Of a stretch of DNA of 64,000 nucleotides, positions 1 to 7,804 are shown in pieces. Every line of letters starts with the position of its first letter. The first letter of the stretch is position 1. Origin of the DNA: G963665975 sp963665975 (GTDB lineage: Bacteria > Bacteroidota > Rhodothermia > Rhodothermales > Bin80); the NCBI GenBank assembly GCA_963665975.1, contig OY762508.1:1426001-1490000 (forward strand), in the 5' to 3' direction. The position numbers and the translations under genes are program-made. A model generated the notes under the pieces. That model saw only the letters and a program-made list of their open reading frames with translations. It made no database searches and had not been told where the DNA came from.

Positions 1-163
1 CGAGGTGTCGGACGATCTCCCTTACCGTCAAGGCGACAGCCTTCGGCTTTGACGGAATAGGAGTCGCCAGACGAATTCGTTCGGCGACAAGCGCTCCGGT
101 CTTTATGTTTACCGGGGCGCCTTTGATACCACTTCCTCCGATATCAATGCCGAGAATGTTCAC
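1..163 (-). CDS. ppgK: Polyphosphate glucokinase (ROK family), N-terminal part only
   Basis: The gene runs off the left edge, leaving about 54 N-terminal residues. Within the first 15 residues the protein reads GIDIGGSGIKGAPV, the phosphate-binding loop of ROK/hexokinase-fold sugar kinases. A following stretch with LVAERIRLATPIPSKP is typical of strictly polyphosphate-dependent glucokinases, which phosphorylate glucose using polyphosphate. The GTG at 163-161 is the only start between an upstream in-frame TAA and the conserved loop. Family placement rests on recall of the N-terminal pattern; the catalytic Asp and zinc region lie outside the window. A polyphosphate kinase gene 2 kb away fits a polyphosphate economy, but the two are divergently arranged. 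Confidence 0.75.
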   Translation of the reverse strand, partial: MNILGIDIGGSGIKGAPVNIKTGALVAERIRLATPIPSKPKAVALTVREIVRHL

Positions 164-284
164 GCGATTCCTGATTTATGGCGACGCACGAGCCGGCAAG
201 ATACGCACTGCCTCGGAATCGAATCGGCGCCACGTTCTTCATTCGTATATTCCGGGATAACAATTCACCAGCCATAACCTTGCC

Positions 285-407
285 ATGATTCGCCTTTTAT
301 TGGTCGCCAGTCTACTCTGTTGCCTGTGCGTTAGCGCTTGCCAGTGCTCAGAGAAACCCGATGTGGGGCCTGTGGAAGAAAGCACGGCGTTGCACTTCGC
401 CCCGTGA
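285..407 (+). CDS. Tiny putative lipoprotein (40 aa)
   Basis: A 40-codon ORF starts at ATG 285 and stops at TGA 407, 24 bp before dnaG. It encodes MIRLLLVASLLCCLCVSACQ followed by a short acidic tail. The hydrophobic N-terminus ends in VSAC, a good lipobox with Cys19 as the lipidated residue, leaving a mature peptide of only about 22 residues. Such miniature lipoproteins resemble entericidin-like or LptM-like peptides in size, but no family was recognised. The very short length means chance cannot be excluded. It lies in the otherwise empty 164-431 gap between the outward-facing ppgK and dnaG and may share the dnaG transcript. Confidence 0.45.
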   Translation: MIRLLLVASLLCCLCVSACQCSEKPDVGPVEESTALHFAP

Positions 408-431
408 CGCAGGCTGCCCCCACCCTTGTCC

Positions 432-2267
432 ATGTATATTCCCGATCACACGATCGAAGAAATACGCAGCGCATCCGATATCGTAGATATCGTACGTGAC
501 TACGTGCAATTGAAGCGCCGGGGATCCAACTTCGTCGGCCTTTGCCCTTTTCACAATGAAAAGACGCCGTCGTTCACCGTGAACCCCGGCATGGGAATCT
601 TCAAGTGCTTCGGATGCCAAAAGGGGGGCAACGTATTCCAGTTCGTGATGGAATTGGAGTCTGTCAGCTTTCCGGAGGCGGCCCGGACACTGGCCAAACG
701 CGCGCACGTCGCGCTACCTACTGCGCCAGATGCAAAGATGGATCGCGAAATAGAGGCGGTCTATCACAGCCTGCGCTTTGCTGCAAAATTTTTTCACGCA
801 CAACTACTGTCTGATTGCGGCAAAGAGGCGCTTGACTACCTCAAGGGCCGGGGCTTTACGGACAAGACGATTCGCAGATTCGGTCTGGGTTATGCGCCGG
901 ACCAGTGGGACGCCCTCATCAAGGCCGCGCAAGCACAGCATATTGATCTCCGCTACCTTGAACTGGCGGGAATGCTTGTCAGGCGCCAGGATGGCAAGGG
1001 CTGTTACGACCGTTTCCGGGGGCGTACTATATTCCCCATCTTCTCTGTGGCAGGCAAGGTTATTGGCTTTGGTGGACGTGTACTGCATCCGTCCGACGAT
1101 AGTCCCAAATACATTAACTCTCCGGAGACCAGGGTCTATGCAAAGAGCAAGGTGCTCTTCGGTCTGTCATTCGGCAAGGCCGCTGTGCGCAAGGCGGAGG
1201 AGGCAATCCTGGTGGAAGGATACACTGATGTTATTTCGCTGCACCAGGCGGGCATTGAAAACGTGATCGCCTGCAGCGGCACGGCGCTAACGCCGGAGCA
1301 AGTCCGAGTGCTGAGTCGTTTTGCCAGACGGATTCTCCTGCTCTACGATGCCGACGAGGCCGGAAACCGCGCCGCGGCGCGCGGCATTGAGACCGTGCTC
1401 GCCGGCGATCTATCTGCGAGCGTAGTCGCGCTGCCGCAGGGTTCAGATCCTGACTCTTTCGTGCGCGAGCACGGAAACGAGGCGTTTCGGGCCTACGTTG
1501 CTCAGCACAGGGAAGACGCCATCGCATTCATGTACGCATCCGCGGCGCGCCATGGTGCCCTGGATACAGCGGATGGCCACGCGAAAACCGTGCGTGCGAC
1601 GCTTCAGGCCATACGACGGGTACCCGATTCCCTGAAGCGAGAGCCACTGTTGCGACGCGCCAGCGAAGTCTTCGGCATCCCTGATTCGGCACTCCGCGAA
1701 GCATTCAAGCGCCTGGAGGGCTCAAGGCGAACACCCCGTCGCGAACAGCGTCCAAAGCCCGACGCGACGCCGGAAACGTCTCCCCCTGATCGGGCCCTGA
1801 GCGCAGAAAAAGCGCTCCTTGAACTCATGCTCACCAAGGGGGCATCCATGGTGTCGCTCGTCATGCAGTATGTGAGCCTGGATGAGTTTACGGAAGGACC
1901 GGCGCGTGATGTTGCGACCCGGATCTTTGACACCGATCGCGAACACGCAATCCACGCACAGGAATTCCTTGACGGCCAATACCCGGAAGATGTGCAGAGC
2001 CTGGTGACCGAACTGCTCCTGCCCCGGCATGAAGTGTCCCGGAATTGGGAAAGACTCAAGATCGAGGTGCCCCGCATCAACGCTAACGAGAGGGAAGCAG
2101 TTCTTGGCGCCATCAAGCAACTCAAGCTTTACAGGATCAACAGTGCCATTGCCGAGCATCGAAATGCAATGTTCAAAAACCGTGACCACCGCGAGGCTAT
2201 GCAGCCCGAAATGATGCGCCTGACGCAAGCCAGGCAGCAGATCGTTAGCGGCGCTTTCTTACAGTAG
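432..2267 (+). CDS. dnaG: DNA primase DnaG
   Basis: Synthesises RNA primers for replication at the fork with DnaB helicase. The 611-residue product has the N-terminal CHC2 zinc ribbon (Cys38, His41, Cys59, Cys62), a central catalytic core and a Toprim domain with the EGYTDV glutamate near residue 262 and the YDADEAG acidic motif near residue 305. The C-terminal third is the variable helicase-interaction region. ATG 432 is preferred; a TTG two codons upstream at 426 is in frame but less likely. Length is normal for the family. The next gene, ppk, begins within about 25 bp, so the two are probably cotranscribed. Confidence 0.97.
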   Translation: MYIPDHTIEEIRSASDIVDIVRDYVQLKRRGSNFVGLCPFHNEKTPSFTVNPGMGIFKCFGCQKGGNVFQFVMELESVSFPEAARTLAKRAHVALPTAPDAKMDREIEAVYHSLRFAAKFFHAQLLSDCGKEALDYLKGRGFTDKTIRRFGLGYAPDQWDALIKAAQAQHIDLRYLELAGMLVRRQDGKGCYDRFRGRTIFPIFSVAGKVIGFGGRVLHPSDDSPKYINSPETRVYAKSKVLFGLSFGKAAVRKAEEAILVEGYTDVISLHQAGIENVIACSGTALTPEQVRVLSRFARRILLLYDADEAGNRAAARGIETVLAGDLSASVVALPQGSDPDSFVREHGNEAFRAYVAQHREDAIAFMYASAARHGALDTADGHAKTVRATLQAIRRVPDSLKREPLLRRASEVFGIPDSALREAFKRLEGSRRTPRREQRPKPDATPETSPPDRALSAEKALLELMLTKGASMVSLVMQYVSLDEFTEGPARDVATRIFDTDREHAIHAQEFLDGQYPEDVQSLVTELLLPRHEVSRNWERLKIEVPRINANEREAVLGAIKQLKLYRINSAIAEHRNAMFKNRDHREAMQPEMMRLTQARQQIVSGAFLQ

Positions 2268-2289
2268 CCATGTGCAAGCCTGTGCTCCC

Positions 2290-4389
2290 ATGCCAAAAAG
2301 AACCCGTGTGCATCTGGCCACCGCAACGCAGCCGCGCAAGGTCCGCGAGCAGGATGCCCTGGACCACCCCCATCTGTTCTTCAATCGGGAGCTGAGCTGG
2401 CTGGACTTTTGCGCACGCGTATTGGCGCTGGCATTTGACGAGCGGAATCCCCTTCTCGAGCGCGTCCGCTACCTCAGTTACGCCAGCGAGCACCTTGACG
2501 AATTCTTCAGCAAGCGCGTCGGGGGCCTGAAGCGCCAAAAAATGGCGGGCGTGCGGGCGCTGTCTCCAGACGGCCGTGCGCCCCAGCAGCAACTGGGGTT
2601 GATTCGCCGGGCAGCGCTCCCCCTGTACAGAGAGCTGCATCGCGCCTGGGAGGATGTCCTGGAGCCCGCGCTGCGCGCGGATAGCCCAATCCGAATCCTG
2701 AACTACGAAGACCTGGACACGCGGGACAAAAAGACACTCCAGGCCCTGTTTCAGGAACACATCTTCCCCATGCTGACGCCACTGGCGGTCGATCCAAGCC
2801 ATCCGTTCCCGTTCATTTCCAACCTGAGCATCTCACTCGCCATTCTGCTGCGACATCCGGTGCGGGGCACGCCGCATTTTGCGCGCATGAAAGTGCCCCG
2901 CGAAAGCGGGCGCTGGGTGCCACTCGGTGACAGCCTTGCGTTTGTTCCATTGGAGCAAGTCATCACCAACAATCTGACCAACCTCTTCCGGGGCATGGAA
3001 ATTCTGGGCACGCATGCCTTCCGCGTGACACGCAATGCGAACCTGGCCAGACACGAGGAGGAGGCCGATGACTTGATCGCTTCGATCGCGGATGAGCTCC
3101 GCGAGCGGCGCTTCGCGCCGGTGGTCCGCCTGGAAGTGGAGCGCACCATTCCGCAACAGGTTCGCGAATTCCTGATGCAACGCCTCGTTCTCAGCAGCGC
3201 CGACGTCTATGAAGGCGGGCGTGTCATCGACCTCTCAGACTGCTTCTATTTTTCAACGCTGGACGCGCCAACTCTTCGTTACAAGGCGTTACATCCAGTC
3301 GTTCCCGCGGCATTTACGCCTGCCCGGGATGTGTTTGCCAGTATCCGGGAGCAGGATCGGCTCGTCCACCATCCTTACGACTCGTTCGCGCACAGCGTGC
3401 GCAGTTTTATCACCACGGCTGCGCACGACCCGGATGTTATCGCCATTAAACACACCCTCTACCGAACAAACGAAGATTCATTGATCCTGACAGCGCTGAT
3501 TGCCGCCGCACAGAGTGGCAAACAGGTAACCGTCGTCATCGAGGTTAAAGCACGCTATGACGAAGAGCGCAACATCACATGGGCCCAGCGCCTGGAGAAG
3601 TCCGGTGTAGAGGTCAACTATGGTCCGACAGGACTTAAGACGCACGCGAAAGCCACGTTGGTGCTGCGCAAGGAGACGGGTCATCTACGCAGCTACAGTC
3701 ACATCGCCACGGGCAATTACAATACCGACACGGCGGACTGCTACGCAGACGTAGGACTCTTCACCTGTGATCCGGCTATCGGCGCCGACCTGTCAAAACT
3801 GTTCCACTACCTGACCGGCTATGCTCCCGATCAGGAGTACCGCACATTACTTGTGTCGCCGCGCCAATTGCGTACCGCGTTCACCACCCTGATTGATCGC
3901 GAAATCACACACCAGCAATCACAGGGCGGTCGGATCATTGCCACCATGACAGGCCTCGACGACGTCGACATGATCAAGCACCTGTACCGCGCCTCCCAGG
4001 CCAACGTTACTATTGACCTTATCGTTCGCGGGCACTGTCGCCTCCGACCTGGTCTGCCATTCCACAGCCCCACCATTCGTGTCATGAGCGTGGTGGGGCG
4101 CTTTCTCGAAGACCTGCGCGTCTTCTATTTCGGTGGCGGCGGAAACCCGGAGGTCTATATCGGCAGCGCCGATTGGATGCGGCGCAACCTGGATGAGCGT
4201 GTGGAGCTCGTTGTCCCTGTCCAGTCGCCCATCCTGAAAGACCGTCTCATTCGGATTCTCCAGGTCATGCTGTCCGAACAGCGCCATGCCTGGGATTTGC
4301 GGTCGACAGGCGCGTATGTCCAGCGCGCCCTTTCCGGGGATAGTCTTTACACCCTGCTCCGGCAGGAGGCCGCAAAGGCCAGCGTCTAA
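2290..4389 (+). CDS. ppk1: Polyphosphate kinase 1, divergent form
   Basis: Family function is reversible transfer of the ATP gamma-phosphate to polyphosphate. Recognisable PPK1 segments are the N-terminal FFNRELSWLDF block, YASEHLDEFF, the ARYDEERNITWA block, GLKTHAK (His452, the equivalent of the phosphorylated His435 of E. coli) and NYNTDTADCYADVGLFT. Odd points: the RFLEH segment that holds the second catalytic His (His592 in E. coli) reads RFLEDLR, with Asp608 instead of His, and the usual KMN segment reads TMT. Either this is a divergent PPK1 subfamily or its activity is altered. ATG 2290 is chosen; GTG 2272 is in frame. The stop codon overlaps the convergent neighbour by 4 bp. Confidence 0.93.
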   Translation: MPKRTRVHLATATQPRKVREQDALDHPHLFFNRELSWLDFCARVLALAFDERNPLLERVRYLSYASEHLDEFFSKRVGGLKRQKMAGVRALSPDGRAPQQQLGLIRRAALPLYRELHRAWEDVLEPALRADSPIRILNYEDLDTRDKKTLQALFQEHIFPMLTPLAVDPSHPFPFISNLSISLAILLRHPVRGTPHFARMKVPRESGRWVPLGDSLAFVPLEQVITNNLTNLFRGMEILGTHAFRVTRNANLARHEEEADDLIASIADELRERRFAPVVRLEVERTIPQQVREFLMQRLVLSSADVYEGGRVIDLSDCFYFSTLDAPTLRYKALHPVVPAAFTPARDVFASIREQDRLVHHPYDSFAHSVRSFITTAAHDPDVIAIKHTLYRTNEDSLILTALIAAAQSGKQVTVVIEVKARYDEERNITWAQRLEKSGVEVNYGPTGLKTHAKATLVLRKETGHLRSYSHIATGNYNTDTADCYADVGLFTCDPAIGADLSKLFHYLTGYAPDQEYRTLLVSPRQLRTAFTTLIDREITHQQSQGGRIIATMTGLDDVDMIKHLYRASQANVTIDLIVRGHCRLRPGLPFHSPTIRVMSVVGRFLEDLRVFYFGGGGNPEVYIGSADWMRRNLDERVELVVPVQSPILKDRLIRILQVMLSEQRHAWDLRSTGAYVQRALSGDSLYTLLRQEAAKASV

Positions 4390-4814
4390 TAATATTTCTC
4401 CAGGCGCTCTTTCTGCCCGCTCTTGTCAGTCCTGGCAATCCAGTAGGAATCCGCGCCGCGATCCCAGGTACGATGCATCGGGTCGCGGCCGACCAGACGC
4501 ATAAGTAATCCGACCGGCGTGATGAGAAGGAAATAGACTACCGTAAGGATGACGCGCGTCATGACATAACCCAATGCGAGCGCGAACGCCATCCAACCAC
4601 TATGAACACCTCGTAGGAGCCGGGGCGCGGCAAGCCCAACTACGCACAATGTGCCACCTACTCCTGCCAGTATCACGGCGGGCAGAGGCGCATTCCACCA
4701 CAGGATGCCCGCCCCGACGAGCAGCACGCCTCCCACCAAACAGCCGAAAGCTCGCAATGACCGCCGATCATGCGGAACGGCCTTGATTTCCTCCCATAGT
4801 GGGTGTTGCATCAA
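4386..4814 (-). CDS. SxtJ-family small membrane protein
   Basis: A 142-residue integral membrane protein with two tight hydrophobic segments near residues 23-62 and a third and possibly fourth near 75-105. A polar C-terminal tail of about 35 residues ends in GQKERLEKYY. This arrangement and the terminal charged/aromatic tail match the SxtJ-like family of bacterial membrane proteins, whose biochemical role is unknown and which often sit beside envelope or carbamoyltransferase genes. It converges on ppk with a 4-bp overlap and lies just 9 bp downstream of the lytic-transglycosylase-like gene on the same strand, so it is probably the last gene of that operon. Confidence 0.6.
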   Translation of the reverse strand: MMQHPLWEEIKAVPHDRRSLRAFGCLVGGVLLVGAGILWWNAPLPAVILAGVGGTLCVVGLAAPRLLRGVHSGWMAFALALGYVMTRVILTVVYFLLITPVGLLMRLVGRDPMHRTWDRGADSYWIARTDKSGQKERLEKYY

Positions 4815-4823
4815 AGGGTCCCT

Positions 4824-6530
4824 CTATTCCGGGGTTCGCAGCCGATTGCGCGCCTTCATCGTGGCCGCCAGCCCCGCCATGTCTGTCCATCCCTGGAAGC
4901 TCCATAGTCGTTCGTGATGATGGATGATGGCAAGTTGCCGTTTGCGAAACCGCGTGGGCGATTCATCCGCAAGGCGCTCGAATTCCGCTTTAATGGTGCG
5001 CAGCTCGTCAAGGCGGGCCAGATTGAACCCGAATGCGAACGTCTCCGCAACCACTTTCCGATAGGTGTCGTCCCAGTGGGTTACTTCGGATTCGGAGGGG
5101 AGTTGAAATGTGGTCTCATCAAACCGGAGGGATGCCTCCTCGTCGATGATGTCGAGGCCCTTGGCTTTCAGGATGGCGACCGCACGTAGCGGTAGGAAAA
5201 ACCGTACCGGGTGGTTACTACTCGACCTGCGCAACCGAACGTTGCCTCGTGCCGGCACCCCATCGGCCGCTGATAGTCGCACGAGGGAGATGTGGGGATT
5301 CAGTACGCGGAACCGCTCATAGAGGCTCGACGACGACGTGCCAGCAGGCCACTGGAGTGTGGAACCCTGGAGCGCTGTAAGCAATTCGCCCAGGAAGATC
5401 GATCTCCCCGGCTTCAGTTGCACGAGCTCGGCCTGCAGGGTGCGTGTGGTGTCGATGGGGAGCTGTTCGATAGCCCGAAGGGATGCGTAGCCGGCAGGAA
5501 TGTAGCCGCGGGAAGCGGAGCGGAATTTCGTGGATCGCTTGACGGTGTCAAAGCCTTCGGTAAGCGCCCAGACATATGCGTCCAACACGGTTGTTTCCGA
5601 ACCGTGAAACTGCTTGCCGTGTTGCAGAAACATCGAAAACAGCCGGAAAATCGTGCCTGGTCCCGTGTGGTAGGCCGACAACCCGGGGATTTCATGCCCT
5701 ACGGCATTGGCGTAGGCTCGCATCCAGATGAACGCTGGCTCCATTGTCAGCAGCGGGTGTAACTCCTCTTTTACCGACACCTTCCTGCCATGGCTCGTAT
5801 CCAGCTTGTAGCGATGGATGTCGCTCTGGCGCAATGCGTAGGGCAGCATCTGATACCGGCCGCGCGCTCCGGAGCGCGATACCAGCGAGTCCACGTTAAA
5901 CGTTTCCACCGTTCCGATTTCGGCGGCCAGAAGACTCAACCCCAACAGACGGGCGAGGCGAACCTCATACAGCACCGTGCCCAACTCCCTGCGATGCGCC
6001 TGCCGAACCTGGTTTCGCCGACCCCATTTGGCTGCAATGTGCTTGCGCGGAATACCCATCTGCTCATACTTGTCGACCAGGCGCGTGGTATGTTTTCGGC
6101 GCTGTCTGTCAATGGCCTGCCAGTCGGCTTCGCCGGTCTGCTCGAATGCCGTCCGCTCGCGCGCGAGCGTGAAGACCTCCAGCGTTTTGGCCCGTTCCCG
6201 CATGTCGTAGACGTGAATGGTGAAATTGTCGTCATGGACCTGCCGGTTCAGGTAGATCTTGAGAAGGGACTGGAACGAGTCGGCGAGACGACTTCGTGCC
6301 GCATCCGTCGCAACGAATTCCGCGCGTTGGGTGAAGTACGATGAAAAGAGCCGATCGGGATGTATGGCGCTGTTAACAAGCCGAATGTCTGGCGCCGGTG
6401 CGCCTACGCGTGCGCGCGGCGGCGCTGTCTGCGCCCACGCGGCGCTGCCGTTCCAGACCCAGACCAGGACCAACAGTATTCCTGAGGACCATGCAAGGCG
6501 TATTTTCTTCGGTTGCAGTTGAATAGGCAT
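4824..6530 (-). CDS. Secreted lytic-transglycosylase-like protein
   Basis: About 568 residues with a signal peptide that ends in AAWAQ. The middle of the protein carries SLT/lysozyme-fold landmarks: a Glu in AAEIGTVETFNVDSLVS, followed by SGARGRYQMLPYALR (the usual SxxGxxQxxP region) and LSAYHTGPG (the usual AYNxGxG). This supports cleavage of peptidoglycan glycan strands in the periplasm. Roughly 120 residues precede the domain and 200 follow; I do not recognise these parts. Start choice: Met at 6530 gives a compact signal peptide, while an in-frame ATG at 6560, 6 bp after the upstream stop, gives a longer N-region. It appears translationally coupled to the amidotransferase-like gene. Confidence 0.7.
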   Translation of the reverse strand: MPIQLQPKKIRLAWSSGILLVLVWVWNGSAAWAQTAPPRARVGAPAPDIRLVNSAIHPDRLFSSYFTQRAEFVATDAARSRLADSFQSLLKIYLNRQVHDDNFTIHVYDMRERAKTLEVFTLARERTAFEQTGEADWQAIDRQRRKHTTRLVDKYEQMGIPRKHIAAKWGRRNQVRQAHRRELGTVLYEVRLARLLGLSLLAAEIGTVETFNVDSLVSRSGARGRYQMLPYALRQSDIHRYKLDTSHGRKVSVKEELHPLLTMEPAFIWMRAYANAVGHEIPGLSAYHTGPGTIFRLFSMFLQHGKQFHGSETTVLDAYVWALTEGFDTVKRSTKFRSASRGYIPAGYASLRAIEQLPIDTTRTLQAELVQLKPGRSIFLGELLTALQGSTLQWPAGTSSSSLYERFRVLNPHISLVRLSAADGVPARGNVRLRRSSSNHPVRFFLPLRAVAILKAKGLDIIDEEASLRFDETTFQLPSESEVTHWDDTYRKVVAETFAFGFNLARLDELRTIKAEFERLADESPTRFRKRQLAIIHHHERLWSFQGWTDMAGLAATMKARNRLRTPE

Positions 6531-6565
6531 CGGTCGCGAACCAGTATTACGCAGTGGCATTGTCC

Positions 6566-7273
6566 TTATACCCGCAACACTGCCTCTTGCGCGTAACGTG
6601 ACGCGCGATAAATCAGGTGCTGGAAGAGTGGCTCCATGGCCGATCCCATGCGCTCCGGGTGAAACTGCACGCCAATTCTCGTTCCTGTTGTGTCTTCGAT
6701 GGCTTCGATTACTCCATCCGGAGCCGAGCCTGACACCGTGTATCCCTTTCCGGGATCCTTGATTGCTTGCAGGTGCCGCGAATTAACCTCAAGCACGCGC
6801 CCACCCAATATGCGGCGCAGGTGTGAATCCTGGGCGACCAGGAGCCCATGTGTCGTTGCGCCGCGCTTCTCGCTATGCGCATCAGAGTCGGGACGCTGGC
6901 GCTGCACGTCCGCATAGATTGTGCCTCCGGCCACCGCATTCATGAGTTGCATCCCGTAGCAGATGCCGAGTACAGGCTTGCGCCGATTGCAGCATGCTGC
7001 AAGCACGGCTTTGTCAGAGGCCAGCCTAAGCGGATCGGCGTCCGCGAGCCCCTCAGGCAACTCGCCGAAGAGCCCATCGGAAATCCCCGGACCGCCCGGT
7101 ATCACCAGGCCGTCAATCATCTCTGCGAACGCGCGGACCCTATTCGGTCGCGTGAGCATGGGTACGACTACAGGAATGCCACCTGCGCACTCGACAGCGC
7201 GAACGTAGCGGTGATCCAGCGTCTGCTCCGAACGTTCGAACGAGGTTGTTATGCCGATGCGAACCCACTCCAT
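6566..7273 (-). CDS. Class I glutamine amidotransferase-like gamma-glutamyl hydrolase (peptidase C26)
   Basis: A cytoplasmic 235-residue protein with GICYGMQ (nucleophile Cys) in the middle and GVQFHPE (catalytic His and Glu) near the C-terminus, the triad of class I glutamine amidotransferases. The DGLVIPGGPGI segment and overall length match the PuuD/gamma-glutamyl-gamma-aminobutyrate hydrolase family, which cleaves gamma-glutamyl amides. Actual substrate is unknown; no putrescine-pathway genes sit nearby. It is preceded by arsC 19 bp upstream and followed by the transglycosylase-like gene, all on the minus strand. Confidence 0.87.
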   Translation of the reverse strand: MEWVRIGITTSFERSEQTLDHRYVRAVECAGGIPVVVPMLTRPNRVRAFAEMIDGLVIPGGPGISDGLFGELPEGLADADPLRLASDKAVLAACCNRRKPVLGICYGMQLMNAVAGGTIYADVQRQRPDSDAHSEKRGATTHGLLVAQDSHLRRILGGRVLEVNSRHLQAIKDPGKGYTVSGSAPDGVIEAIEDTTGTRIGVQFHPERMGSAMEPLFQHLIYRASRYAQEAVLRV

Positions 7274-7292
7274 AAAACACCTAACCAGGAAA

Positions 7293-7718
7293 TCATGCGT
7301 GCGGTTCGCTCAACAGGAAGGTGTCAAGCCACTCCCTGATCTGATCGCGCACTTCTCGAAACGCGGCCAGCTTTTCGTCGTCTGAGCCGCGCACGGCAGA
7401 GGGATCCCGAAAACTCTGGTGCACATTCCGCTTGCGGGAGACTACATGCGGACAGCTGTCGCGTGCTGAATCGCACACCGTAACCACATAATCCATTAAA
7501 GGCGGCGTAACGTCATTGACGTGCTTTGACCGGTGATGCGTTATGTCGATTTCCAACTCATGCATGGCAGCAATCGCAAAGCGATTTACGGTAGCGGGTT
7601 CCGTACCGGCGCTGCAGGCCTGAAAGGTGTCTCCATAAAGCGCATTTACGAGGCCTTCGGCCATCTGAGAGCGGGAAGAATTGTGCGTACAAACGAACAG
7701 GACGGAAGCCTTTTTCAT
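7293..7718 (-). CDS. arsC: Arsenate reductase, thioredoxin-coupled (LMW-PTP fold)
   Basis: Reduces arsenate to arsenite using a three-cysteine relay. Counting from the Met at 7718, Cys10 lies in the P-loop CTHNSSRS and Cys82 and Cys89 lie in VCDSARDSCP, exactly the 10/82/89 spacing of the Staphylococcus thioredoxin-coupled ArsC. This separates it from ordinary low-molecular-weight tyrosine phosphatases, which lack the second and third cysteines. An in-frame ATG three codons upstream (7727) is possible. No arsenite pump or ArsR regulator is adjacent; the gene lies downstream of dnaE in the same direction. Confidence 0.9.
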   Translation of the reverse strand: MKKASVLFVCTHNSSRSQMAEGLVNALYGDTFQACSAGTEPATVNRFAIAAMHELEIDITHHRSKHVNDVTPPLMDYVVTVCDSARDSCPHVVSRKRNVHQSFRDPSAVRGSDDEKLAAFREVRDQIREWLDTFLLSEPHA

Positions 7719-7804
7719 GACGTACAAGACGGACTACAGTACGAAACGCATATAGGACGCGAAGGTAGCACATCCATGTTACGCAAAGATGAACCCTCGC
7801 ACGC

